The translations under genes were made by a program, and so were the position numbers. Below the pieces are notes generated by a model. It was not told the DNA's origin. It did not search any database and worked only from the letters and a program-made list of their open reading frames with translations. Below are positions 8,326 through 15,979 of a stretch of DNA of 64,000 nucleotides, piece by piece. Position 1 is the first letter of the stretch. The number at the start of each line of letters is the position of its first letter. This stretch comes from Sungkyunkwania multivorans (lineage in GTDB: Bacteria; Bacteroidota; Bacteroidia; Flavobacteriales; Flavobacteriaceae): contig NZ_JBHTJH010000017.1 in NCBI RefSeq assembly GCF_042675645.1, positions 186,001-250,000 of the forward strand. The letters run 5' to 3'.

Positions 8326-9933
8326 TTAATCCACCATTTCCTGCTCGAGTAGAGCTTTTTCCTTACTCAACTCAATAACCTTTTCTACCATGCGATCCCC
8401 CTTGTTAAGGATACGTTCATAGGCATTAGTGCCATACAATTGCTGTGCTATGATAGCTTTGATAAACTGCTTTATCTTAATACGATAAGCACCAAAGGCG
8501 ATATTGATATTTTGGCGTTGCGCCAACAATTTGAACTCCTCGAAGTTCGATTCTTCGATATCTACCATATTCACAAATTCGTCCTCTGTAAGGCCATCAT
8601 ATCGCTTGCGATCCCGATCCAAATAGTCAAAGACAAAGTTGTTTAAGAAAGCCGATCGCAATAAGAACTCCAGTCCTTCTTCCTCGAGTGTATTTCTAGC
8701 GGGCACAAAGACATCTGGTATAATTCCACCACCACCATAGACGATCTTCCCTTTTGGCGTGGTAAATTTCAAGGAGTCCGCAACTTTGATGCTATCGGCA
8801 CTTTTCATCTCTCCGTTGTGATAGCGACTGTAGATCTCCTTATAATAATCCTTGTTTCCATTTTCATAGGGCCGCTGAATGGAGCGTCCCGTTGGGGTGT
8901 AATATCTAGAAATGGTCAATCGTACGGACGAGCCATCACCCAAGGCCATCTCTCGCTGCACCAATCCTTTACCAAAACTTCTTCTTCCTACGATGGTTCC
9001 TTTATCGTTATCCTGCAGTGCCCCGGCGATGATCTCGCTGGCAGAGGCAGAACGCTCATTGATGATCACATATACGTGACCATCTTCAAAATCTCCTCTT
9101 TCCGTGGCATAGGTCTTATCGATCTTTCCTTTTTTGTTCTTAGTGAATAAGATCAACTTTTCATCTTCCAAAAATTCATCAGCGATCTCCTCTGCAATTC
9201 CGAGATAACCGCCCGGATTGTCCCTTAGGTCCAATGCCAATTGGTCTGCCCCTTGTGCTATAAGGTTGTCAAGTGCCTTTTTAAATTCCTTGAAGGTAGT
9301 TTCGGCAAAACGATCGATCTTTATGTATCCGAGATTATCCGTAAGCATATAGGCGGCGTCCACACTTTTGATCGGCACGCTAGCGCGATTGATATTGAAA
9401 TTAAGCAAGGAAGCTTCTCCTTTTCTATACACCTTTAAACTCACCGGAGTGTTGGCAGCACCCTTAAGTCTTTTAATGATACGTTCGTTGCTGAGGCCTT
9501 TCCCGTACAAGGTGTCATTGTCAGCTATAAGTACGCGATCCCCAGGTTTGATACCAGCTTTGAGACTCGGGCCGCCCTCCAGAGCGCTGATCACCGCGAT
9601 AGAATCATTGCGCATATAGAAGCTAATTCCGACGCCTACGAAATCTCCCTGCATGTTTTCGGCCACTCGTTGTGCATCTTCGGGTGGTATATAAACGGAA
9701 TGTGGGTCCAATTTATCCAAGATGTCATTTACGGTAACATCTACAATACTATCTGTATCCACCTCGTCCACATATTCATATTCGATGTAGTCGATGAGCC
9801 TGTTTAGCTTGTCCTTTTTAGAGTTTGAAGAAAAGATAGGTTCGGGAGAGTCCGTGAAGTTAAGCTTTCCTCCAACGAGTATACCGACCGCCGCCGCTGC
9901 ACCAATGATCAATGGAAGGTATTTCTTTTTCAT
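8326..9933 (-). CDS. S41 family carboxy-terminal processing peptidase
   Basis: A 535-residue periplasmic protease with one N-terminal membrane anchor (KYLPLIIGAAAAVGILVGG). A PDZ domain follows at roughly residues 85-170 (MQGDFVGVGISFYMRND, GGPSLKAGIKPGDRVL). The S41 catalytic domain comes next, with the nucleophile Ser in NERSASASEIIAGAL and the base Lys in GRRSFGKGLVQRE, as in CtpA/Tsp proteases. These enzymes trim or degrade proteins from their C-termini in the periplasm. It is read in the same direction as the dCMP deaminase, 102 bp downstream of it, a pairing common in Flavobacteriaceae. Confidence 0.92.
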   Translation of the reverse strand: MKKKYLPLIIGAAAAVGILVGGKLNFTDSPEPIFSSNSKKDKLNRLIDYIEYEYVDEVDTDSIVDVTVNDILDKLDPHSVYIPPEDAQRVAENMQGDFVGVGISFYMRNDSIAVISALEGGPSLKAGIKPGDRVLIADNDTLYGKGLSNERIIKRLKGAANTPVSLKVYRKGEASLLNFNINRASVPIKSVDAAYMLTDNLGYIKIDRFAETTFKEFKKALDNLIAQGADQLALDLRDNPGGYLGIAEEIADEFLEDEKLILFTKNKKGKIDKTYATERGDFEDGHVYVIINERSASASEIIAGALQDNDKGTIVGRRSFGKGLVQREMALGDGSSVRLTISRYYTPTGRSIQRPYENGNKDYYKEIYSRYHNGEMKSADSIKVADSLKFTTPKGKIVYGGGGIIPDVFVPARNTLEEEGLEFLLRSAFLNNFVFDYLDRDRKRYDGLTEDEFVNMVDIEESNFEEFKLLAQRQNINIAFGAYRIKIKQFIKAIIAQQLYGTNAYERILNKGDRMVEKVIELSKEKALLEQEMVD

Positions 9934-10035
9934 TAGATTAATTTCTTTCTTTTTCGATAATCACCCTTAACCAGCACAGACAAACGGTGTTCTTTTTATT
10001 AGTGAACATCGCAAGGAAAATGTTACAGCACGATG

Positions 10036-10464
10036 CTAATCAAGTAGAGAAATATGTTTTAATTCAACGCCAGCTTTTTTCAAAAATTGCAAGCCAGAAT
10101 CATCTTTATAGGCTTCCAAATAGACCACACGCTGTATTCCTGCCTGATGAACCAGTTTACTGCATTCCTTGCAAGGCGACAAGGTGATATATAAAGTGGC
10201 TCCATTACAGGATTGCGTAGAGGATGCTACCTTCAGAATGGCATTGGCCTCCGCATGAAGAACATACCATTTGGTATACCCCTCCTCATCCTCACAAAAA
10301 TTTTCAAAGCCCGTTGGCGTTCCGTTATAACCGTCTGAGATAATCATACGGTCCTTAACGATGATCGCTCCGACTTTTTTTCGTTCACAATATGACAATT
10401 TGCCCCATTCGCGGGCCATGCGCAAGTACGCCTTGTCGTACTTCTCTTGTTTCTTTTCAGACAT
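10036..10464 (-). CDS. Deoxycytidylate (dCMP) deaminase
   Basis: A 142-residue zinc enzyme of the cytidine deaminase-like fold. HAEANAIL supplies the zinc His and the proton-shuttling Glu, and SPCKECSKL supplies the two zinc cysteines. The N-terminal part (SYCERKKVGAIIVKDRMIISDGYNGTP) is typical of dCMP deaminase/ComEB proteins, which convert dCMP to dUMP for thymidylate synthesis. It sits between the HupE-like gene and the S41 peptidase on the same strand and matches the window's other dNTP-metabolism genes in theme, though not in operon. Confidence 0.9.
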   Translation of the reverse strand: MSEKKQEKYDKAYLRMAREWGKLSYCERKKVGAIIVKDRMIISDGYNGTPTGFENFCEDEEGYTKWYVLHAEANAILKVASSTQSCNGATLYITLSPCKECSKLVHQAGIQRVVYLEAYKDDSGLQFLKKAGVELKHISLLD

Positions 10465-10488
10465 AAAAGGTGTTTCTGAATAATCGTC

Positions 10489-10512
10489 AAAAAAAGCAAC
10501 GTGATCCGTTGC
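10489..10512 (-). terminator. Intrinsic terminator downstream of the HupE-like gene
   Basis: GCAACG at 10496-10501 pairs with CGTTGC at 10507-10512 around TGATC. On the minus strand it is followed by seven T (10489-10495). It lies about 80 bp after the HupE-like stop and just upstream of the dCMP deaminase start, separating the two transcripts. Confidence 0.65.
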
Positions 10513-10591
10513 CCTTACTGTATGATACGAATATAACAGCTTTATAGTTGACGAACAACCTGCTAGGAGTTAATTTTTAGTGAAAATCCCG

Positions 10592-11188
10592 CTAATAAGG
10601 ATAGTTCTCGATCAACATTGGGATGATCACTCCGACAACGATGGATGACACCACGATCACCCAATCGCGTTTGTTCAAACGACAGAAGGTTTGAAAGACC
10701 CAAGCAAAAATAAGAGTGATGCCGGCAAAAAGCAGCTGCGCCACTTCTACTCCGATAGAGATCTCAAAGGCCTTTAAGAATTTGTTGTCATCGTCAATAA
10801 AATCCACTTTCAACTCGTTGTAATATGCCAAGCCATGAATGACTCCAAAGAAAAGAGTACTAAAGAACACAATGCCTAATTTTTTGTTCTTGTCTTCCCT
10901 TCCTGCAGAAAAAATATTGAATCCTGCTACGACCAAAATGGTCAAAGGAATCAGAAATTCGATCAATTCAAAACTACCGTTGACCACATTATAGACTCCC
11001 AACAATAATGATATGAAATGCCCTAGTGTAAAAGTGGACACCAATACGAGTACCCGTTTCCAATCCCTAAGAAGAAAGGGCACACAAAGTACAACCACAA
11101 ACAAAATATGATCCAAAGCTCCGAGGCTATATACATGGAAAAAGCCAAGCTTAAAGTTGTGGAATAGATCGTTTAGGAAATTACTCAT
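10592..11188 (-). CDS. HupE/UreJ family membrane protein
   Basis: A 198-residue protein with about six or seven membrane helices. It shows the HupE/UreJ signatures: GALDHILFV near the N-terminus, STFTLGHFISLLL, then FGVIHGLAYYNEL. The conserved His residues in membrane helices suggest metal (nickel or cobalt) transport in characterised relatives. In Bacteroidota this family is common without hydrogenase or urease genes, as here, and its substrate is unknown. It is followed by a terminator and then the dCMP deaminase. Confidence 0.85.
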   Translation of the reverse strand: MSNFLNDLFHNFKLGFFHVYSLGALDHILFVVVLCVPFLLRDWKRVLVLVSTFTLGHFISLLLGVYNVVNGSFELIEFLIPLTILVVAGFNIFSAGREDKNKKLGIVFFSTLFFGVIHGLAYYNELKVDFIDDDNKFLKAFEISIGVEVAQLLFAGITLIFAWVFQTFCRLNKRDWVIVVSSIVVGVIIPMLIENYPY

Positions 11189-11260
11189 CAGAAAGATTTT
11201 TTATAGTGTTTCAAACTTAACGTTTTTTTATGTTGATACCTTATTGTGACGGCCGACCGA

Positions 11261-11983
11261 TCAAAACCCGCGCTCCTTTTGAAGCTGTTCATAGGCCTCC
11301 TGAACCTTCCTGAACTTCTCTTCAGCGCCTTTTTTGTGGGCCTCTCCCAAATGCTGTACCTTATCGGGATGATATTTCTTGGCCATCGTTCGATAGGCCT
11401 TCTTAATTTCAGAATCTGTCGCCGTCTTATCTATCTCGAGAATTCTGTAAGCTGTATCTGCATCTTTGAAGAACATGGCCTTCAAGCTTTCAAAATCGCG
11501 ATGTCCAATCTGCATGTAACCTGCGATCTCTCGTATTCTGTTGACTTCTGCAGTTGAAACAGCTCCATCTGCTTGAGCGATGCCAAACAAGAAATGAACG
11601 ATCTGCAAGCGTACCTCATAACTCGCTCTGGATCGGAATAACATCCCGATTCGAGGTGCTGAAACTTCTCTGCTCTTCACTACATCATTGAAGGTTCTGA
11701 AGACGGCATTGGCTCGTTCTTTTCCATAGGCTGACACAAAATACTGACGCACATAATCCAGCTCGCGCTGACTGACGTTGCCGTCTGCTTTGATCACCAA
11801 AGATGCCAGTGACAAGAGGTTGAGCTCAAAATCTGCCAAGGTAACCCTTGAACGTCCACCTGAACGTGTGGTCTGTTGAAAAATTGGGGTGCCTCCGCTA
11901 AACAAACGTCTCAGCAAATAGATGATTGCGAAGACAAAAAGCCATTTTAACATTCGTAATGATGTGTTTACAATCTGTGCCAA
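11261..11983 (-). CDS. TerB-DnaJ domain membrane-anchored co-chaperone (DjlA-like)
   Basis: A 240-residue protein with three parts. An N-terminal membrane helix (LKWLFVFAIIYLLRRLF, about 12-28) is followed by a TerB-like helical domain (about 48-160, LASLVIKADGNVSQRELDYV and GIAQADGAVSTAEV) and a C-terminal J domain (about 175-238) with the HPD motif in KKYHPDKVQ. This is the layout of DjlA, a membrane-bound partner of DnaK. The J domain is complete, so it should stimulate Hsp70 ATPase activity; the client pathway is unknown. Confidence 0.88.
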   Translation of the reverse strand: MAQIVNTSLRMLKWLFVFAIIYLLRRLFSGGTPIFQQTTRSGGRSRVTLADFELNLLSLASLVIKADGNVSQRELDYVRQYFVSAYGKERANAVFRTFNDVVKSREVSAPRIGMLFRSRASYEVRLQIVHFLFGIAQADGAVSTAEVNRIREIAGYMQIGHRDFESLKAMFFKDADTAYRILEIDKTATDSEIKKAYRTMAKKYHPDKVQHLGEAHKKGAEEKFRKVQEAYEQLQKERGF

Positions 11984-12138
11984 AGATACTATGTTTTGAT
12001 CGGTTAGTTGAATGGAGCACCCTTACGTAACAATTTTTGACATTGATTTAACACATCATCTTTCCTTAATAATTTTTGCTGATCGTGTGATAACTAACTC
12101 GTATGTTCCCGACTCGTTATCGAGGTGAAGATTTTCGT

Positions 12139-12146
12139 TATCTTTG
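12139..12146 (+). promoter_or_regulatory. -7 box candidate for the bacilliredoxin gene
   Basis: TATCTTTG matches TAnnTTTG. It lies in the 229-bp gap 11984-12212, about 66 bp before the start codon. A TTA at 12117-12119, 19 bp upstream, is a poor -33 element. Nothing else was seen in this gap. Confidence 0.35.
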
Positions 12147-12212
12147 TGAAAATAATTTATTTGAAATCAAAAAGATTTTCGACTATTCGGAAATGACTAA
12201 AAGAATAATTTT

Positions 12213-12623
12213 ATGTACCCAGCAGAATTAGTAAAACCCATGCGCGAACATTTAACTGCCGTTGGTTTTGAAGAATTACATACCTCAACCGAGGTGGAGA
12301 ACGCCATAAAAAAAGAAGGCACTACGCTAGTCGTTGTGAACTCTGTATGCGGATGCGCCGCCGCCAATGCCAGACCGGGAGCCATCCAATCCTTAGACAA
12401 TACCAAGAAACCAGATAATATTGTGACGGTATTTGCGGGTGTCGACAAAGAAGCTGTAGATACCGCTCGTGGTTATATGGTACCATTTCCGCCATCATCT
12501 CCCAGCATGGCCTTGTTCAAAGACGGAGAATTGGTACATATGTTAGAGCGTCATCATATTGAAGGACGACCTGCAGAACTGATCGCAGATAATCTGAGAG
12601 AAGCCTATAACGAATTTTGTTAG
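12213..12623 (+). CDS. BrxA/BrxB family bacilliredoxin
   Basis: A 136-residue thioredoxin-fold protein that begins MYPAELVKPMREHLTAVGF and carries the C-G-C motif in NSVCGCAAANARPG. These are hallmarks of the YphP/YqiW (BrxA/BrxB) family, which removes bacillithiol from oxidised proteins in Firmicutes and is widely conserved in Bacteroidota. It is cytoplasmic and redox-related. Its stop codon abuts a nested palindromic repeat at 12624-12675. Confidence 0.92.
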   Translation: MYPAELVKPMREHLTAVGFEELHTSTEVENAIKKEGTTLVVVNSVCGCAAANARPGAIQSLDNTKKPDNIVTVFAGVDKEAVDTARGYMVPFPPSSPSMALFKDGELVHMLERHHIEGRPAELIADNLREAYNEFC

Positions 12624-12675
12624 CCTCACTCCTGCCTACCGGCAGGCAGGCCAACCCGTCTCCAACTGGAGAGGG
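12624..12675. repeat. CTCTCC-family palindromic repeat, interrupted by a second palindrome
   Basis: CCTCACT at 12624-12630 and CCAACCCGTCTCCA-AC-TGGAGAGGG at 12651-12675 make up one copy of the palindrome family also seen at 13483, 43420 and 43879. Between them sits CCTGCC-TACCGGCA-GGCAGG (12631-12650), a different 20-bp palindrome with one mismatched pair. If the 20 bp are removed, the flanks read CCTCACTCCAACCCGTCTCC, close to the copy at 43879 (CCTCTCATCCCAACCCTCTCC apart from small gaps). Confidence 0.7.
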
Positions 12676-12704
12676 AAGTAACATTTCTGTTAAGATTTTG
12701 ATTT

Positions 12705-12736
12705 GAAAACCACGTTAAGCGTGGTTTTTCTTTTTT
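12705..12736 (+). terminator. Intrinsic terminator after the bacilliredoxin gene
   Basis: AAAACCACG at 12706-12714 pairs with CGTGGTTTT at 12720-12728 around TTAAG, followed by a T-rich run (TCTTTTTT). It ends 11 bp before the PlsC start codon. Confidence 0.8.
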
Positions 12737-12747
12737 ACTTTTGAAGT

Positions 12748-13491
12748 ATGAGAAAACTACTCGCTTATCCTTTGACCATCCTTTATTTTATCGTCTTCGG
12801 AATCACCTTATTGATCTTTCATCCAATACAATGGTTCTGCTTGCGGGTTTTTGGGTATCAGGCGCATAAAAAAAGTGTAGATATTCTCAATTGGTTCTTG
12901 ATGCGTTGCCTAAACATCTTGGGCACTCGATTCACCTTTAATAATCCGCATCAAATTCCCACAGACAGCCCGTGTATCATTGTCTCCAACCATCAGAGCA
13001 TGTATGATATCCCTCCCATCATTTGGTATATGCGTAAACATCACGGAAAGTTTATCAGCAAAAAAGAATTAGGCAGTGGTATTCCAAGTATTTCTTTCAA
13101 CTTGAAATATGGCGGCGGCGCATTGATCGATCGCAAGAACCCTGAACAGGCGATCAGCGCTATTAGAAAATTGGGTAAATATGCCGAGGAAAATACCAGA
13201 TCGGTGGTCATTTTTCCAGAAGGTACCAGAAGTAGGGACGGCCATCCTAAAAAATTTAAGACTGCCGGACTGAAAGTATTGATCGAGGAGATGCCGAGTG
13301 CATTGATCGTGCCTATTTCCATAAATAATTCATGGAAAACCTTACAATATGGTAAATTTCCAATGGGCATTGGCGCACATATCAAATACCAGGTACATGA
13401 ACCATTTGCTGTGAAAGATCTTACGGTCGGTGAGGTTCTGCAAAAGGTAGAAAGTGATATTGTTGGCGGGATAGTAAAAACACCCCTCTAA
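12748..13491 (+). CDS. plsC: 1-acyl-sn-glycerol-3-phosphate acyltransferase
   Basis: A 247-residue membrane enzyme that acylates lysophosphatidic acid to phosphatidic acid. An N-terminal helix (LTILYFIVFGITLLIF) is followed by the catalytic N-H-x-x-x-x-D motif (VSNHQSMYDIPP), K-F-I-S-K-K-E-L and the F-P-E-G-T-R-S motif (IFPEGTRSRDG), all expected for PlsC/LPLAT. The last codons (ACA CCC CTC TAA) lie inside a palindromic repeat starting at 13483. The extreme C-terminus and the stop codon are therefore contributed by repeat DNA. The HD-domain gene follows after 35 bp. Confidence 0.93.
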   Translation: MRKLLAYPLTILYFIVFGITLLIFHPIQWFCLRVFGYQAHKKSVDILNWFLMRCLNILGTRFTFNNPHQIPTDSPCIIVSNHQSMYDIPPIIWYMRKHHGKFISKKELGSGIPSISFNLKYGGGALIDRKNPEQAISAIRKLGKYAEENTRSVVIFPEGTRSRDGHPKKFKTAGLKVLIEEMPSALIVPISINNSWKTLQYGKFPMGIGAHIKYQVHEPFAVKDLTVGEVLQKVESDIVGGIVKTPL

Positions 13492-13513
13492 ATCTCCCCT
13501 CGAGAGGAGACTC
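13483..13513. repeat. CTCTCC-family palindromic repeat overlapping the plsC stop
   Basis: CCCCTCTAAAT at 13483-13493 leads into the inverted-repeat core TCTCC-C-CTCGAG-A-GGAGA at 13493-13510. The arrangement, a pyrimidine-rich tail on one side of a CTCC/GGAG palindrome, matches the copies at 12624 and 43879. It supplies the stop codon of plsC. Confidence 0.6.
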
Positions 13514-13526
13514 TAAAATTTTAAGC

Positions 13527-14189
13527 GTGACAACGAACGAAGAACATATTATCGAAAACACCATCGCGTTTGTAAAACAAACCCTTAAAGATGCTGAAGG
13601 AGGCCACGACTGGTTTCATATAGAACGTGTATACAAGAACGCCTTGCTGATCTCTAAAAGTGAAGATGTGGATGATTTTGTGGTGGCTTTAGGCGCACTG
13701 CTTCACGATATCGCCGATAGCAAGTTCAATGATGGGGATGAGACCTTAGGCCCTGCTGTTGCAAGATCTTTTCTCATCAAGCAAAATGTAGATTCGGCCG
13801 ATATTTTACATGTGGAAAACATCATCAAACATATCTCCTTCAAAAATTCATTGCAAGGGGAAACTTCCTTTTCTTCTTCTGAATTAGCAGTGGTGCAAGA
13901 CGCAGACCGCCTCGATGCGATCGGGGCCATTGGCATTGCCCGTTGCTTTAACTATGGTGGCTTTAAGAATAGGGCCTTGTACGACCCTGAGATCGCTCCT
14001 AATCTCAACATGAGCAAAGAAGAATATAAAAAAAGTGATGCCCCAACGATCAATCATTTTTATGAGAAATTGCTTTTGTTGAAAGATATGATGAACACCA
14101 AAACTGGAAAACGTTTGGCCGAAAAACGCCACCAGTTCATGCAACACTATTTATCGCAATTTTACGATGAATGGAATGGAAAAATATGA
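13527..14189 (+). CDS. HD domain phosphohydrolase
   Basis: A 220-residue metal-dependent phosphohydrolase. The HD ligand set is visible: His in GGHDWFHIERV, His-Asp in ALLHDIADSKFND, His in IKHISFKN, and Asp in VQDADRLDAIGAIGIAR. This matches the YedJ-like HD family, which contains nucleotide or pyrophosphate phosphohydrolases of mostly unknown substrate. The start is a GTG at 13527; no in-frame ATG lies near the conserved N-terminus. The end overlaps the next gene by 23 bases, so the two are probably translated together. Confidence 0.85.
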   Translation: MTTNEEHIIENTIAFVKQTLKDAEGGHDWFHIERVYKNALLISKSEDVDDFVVALGALLHDIADSKFNDGDETLGPAVARSFLIKQNVDSADILHVENIIKHISFKNSLQGETSFSSSELAVVQDADRLDAIGAIGIARCFNYGGFKNRALYDPEIAPNLNMSKEEYKKSDAPTINHFYEKLLLLKDMMNTKTGKRLAEKRHQFMQHYLSQFYDEWNGKI

Positions 14190-14625
14190 TTATCAAATTC
14201 ATTTAGATTTCCCAAAGGATAGATGTCTAGCTGAAATACTGCCGCTCTATTCACACATTTTCGATGTTTCTGATGATAAAAGATTCATTGAAAGGCTTCG
14301 AGACAAGTCTCGCCTTCTTTCGGTGCTTGCGTATCATAAAGATCAACTTATCGGTTTCAAAATAGGATATGAATTAGATAGGACCACTTTTTACAGTTGG
14401 GTCGGAGGGATAGAAAAAAACTTCCGAAGAAAAGGAATTGCCAGAAAACTAGCCATAATTCAGCATGAGGCAATAAAAGATCTAGGCTATACTCGTGTTC
14501 GAACCAAATCGAAGAACGAATTCAAACCCATGATGATCTTTAATCTAAAAAACGGTTTTGACATCATAGGTACAGAAATCGGTCGTAAAGGGGAAACCAA
14601 GATCATTTTTGAGAAAATGCTTTGA
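14167..14625 (+). CDS. GNAT family N-acetyltransferase
   Basis: A 152-residue acetyl-CoA-dependent acyltransferase fold. The acetyl-CoA binding signature is in VGGIEKNFRRKGIARKLAII (R-x-x-G-I-A/G pattern), followed by the typical NLKNGFDIIGTE strand. The substrate is unknown. It overlaps the HD-domain gene. The start is at 14167 (MNGMEKYDY), with another ATG nine bases later, which is equally possible. Its last 23 bases overlap, on the other strand, a remnant described separately. Confidence 0.82.
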   Translation: MNGMEKYDYQIHLDFPKDRCLAEILPLYSHIFDVSDDKRFIERLRDKSRLLSVLAYHKDQLIGFKIGYELDRTTFYSWVGGIEKNFRRKGIARKLAIIQHEAIKDLGYTRVRTKSKNEFKPMMIFNLKNGFDIIGTEIGRKGETKIIFEKML

Positions 14626-14747
14626 GCTTCTTTTGAAGATGCTTCTTCTCTACCTCGTTGTTGGTAAGTGTGATCGCTCTTTCAAGCAATTGGGCGGCTT
14701 TAGCCTTTAGACCCAATACCAATCCAAGTGATAACCATTGCTTGTCA
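14603..14747 (-). pseudogene. Remnant resembling the C-terminus of an ECF sigma factor (DUF6596 type)
   Basis: Directly after the radical SAM stop codon, the minus strand carries about 47 codons ending in TGA at 14603-14605: DKQWLSLGLVLGLKAKAAQ then LLERAITLTNNEVEKKHLQ. The phrase A-x-x-L-L-E-R-A-I-x-L-T-N-N-E-V-E-K-x-x-L-Q-K-K resembles the end of extended ECF sigma factors with a DUF6596/TPR-like tail. There is no start and no sigma region, so it is a fragment. The family guess is inference. Confidence 0.4.
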
Positions 14748-14750
14748 ACG

Positions 14751-15827
14751 CTAGAATAATTTCATCTGACCACCTTTATATACTTCATGCAGCGATGTAT
14801 TGAGCGAGGTTCGCCCTTTATCTGAGAAAAACTTTTTCTGGGCTAAAGCCATCAGTTGATGGATCTGTTCAGCAATCTTCCCTTCCCCTCTATTTCTTAG
14901 TCCAAACCGACTATCATTTAAACTTCCTCCATGGCATGCTGCTATCTGATTGAGCACCTTCTCTGCTCTATCGGGCATCGTAGCTTTTATCCATTCTGAA
15001 AATATCTTCCCAATGGACCCGTTCAATCTCACTACAGTAAAGGCACAAGAGCTAGCACCGCGTTCCGAGACAGCCTTCGCCAAAGAAAGAATTTCATGGC
15101 TATTAATGCCAGGAATAATGGGCGCGAGCATGGCATTCACTGGTATTCCATTTTCTGAAAGCATTTTTACCGTCTGAAGCCGTCTTTTGATCGTTGCCGT
15201 CCTAGGCTCCAATATTCTTCTGGTCTTTTCTGAAAGGGAAGTGATCGAGATATTTACCGCAATTAAATTATCCTTTCCCAACGCTCTTAAAATGTCTAAA
15301 TCTCTTTGTATCAACGCATTCTTTGTGATGATCCCTACGGGATGTTTATACTTTAGAAAAACCTCCAAACATTTACGGGTGATCTCAAACTTTTTCTCAG
15401 CGGGTTGATAGCAATCGGTATTTCCTGACATTACGATGGTCTGCGCCTTCCAACTTTTATGCTTCAACTTGGCTTCTAGCAGTTTTGGGGCGTCTTTCTT
15501 TACCAAGATCCTTCGTTCAAAATCGAGTCCTGGGCCATATCCCCAATATTCATGAGAATTCCTTGCATAACAGTAGATGCAACCGTGCTCACAGCCTTGA
15601 TATGGATTCATGGAATACATCATCCCAACATCTGGACTGGTTACTTTGTTCACAATGGTCTTAGGAAAGACATCGATATACAATGTCTTGTTCTTATCTG
15701 CTTGCTCTCCTTCCTTTAGACAATACTCCAAAAAATCGTCTAGCACCTCATGCTGGTGTTCAAAAAATCGATTGTGCACCTTGCTCTGAGCTCCCCTTCC
15801 TTTCAAAAAATCTTTATCGTTATTCAT
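14751..15827 (-). CDS. PA0069 family radical SAM protein (SplB-like)
   Basis: A 358-residue radical SAM enzyme with the C-x-x-x-C-x-x-C cluster motif in GCEHGCIYCYARNSHEYWGY, followed by GPGLDFERRILVKKDAP. That combination defines the PA0069/Rv2578c group, distantly related to spore photoproduct lyase. The N-terminus (KGRGAQSKVHNRFFEH) is also typical. The enzyme should cleave S-adenosylmethionine to a 5'-deoxyadenosyl radical; the substrate of this group is not known. It is a single gene on the minus strand. Confidence 0.9.
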   Translation of the reverse strand: MNNDKDFLKGRGAQSKVHNRFFEHQHEVLDDFLEYCLKEGEQADKNKTLYIDVFPKTIVNKVTSPDVGMMYSMNPYQGCEHGCIYCYARNSHEYWGYGPGLDFERRILVKKDAPKLLEAKLKHKSWKAQTIVMSGNTDCYQPAEKKFEITRKCLEVFLKYKHPVGIITKNALIQRDLDILRALGKDNLIAVNISITSLSEKTRRILEPRTATIKRRLQTVKMLSENGIPVNAMLAPIIPGINSHEILSLAKAVSERGASSCAFTVVRLNGSIGKIFSEWIKATMPDRAEKVLNQIAACHGGSLNDSRFGLRNRGEGKIAEQIHQLMALAQKKFFSDKGRTSLNTSLHEVYKGGQMKLF

Positions 15828-15979
15828 ATGGAATAAAGGTATTTTCTATAAAAAAGAATCCTGAATTTTTAGCGTTAAAGCGATTGAAACTATGGAAAGT
15901 AATGAGAACACTTGTACGAATTGATTAAGTGAAAATAATTTTAGACCTTTAAGGAACTACCAACCAATCCCTTAACGAT

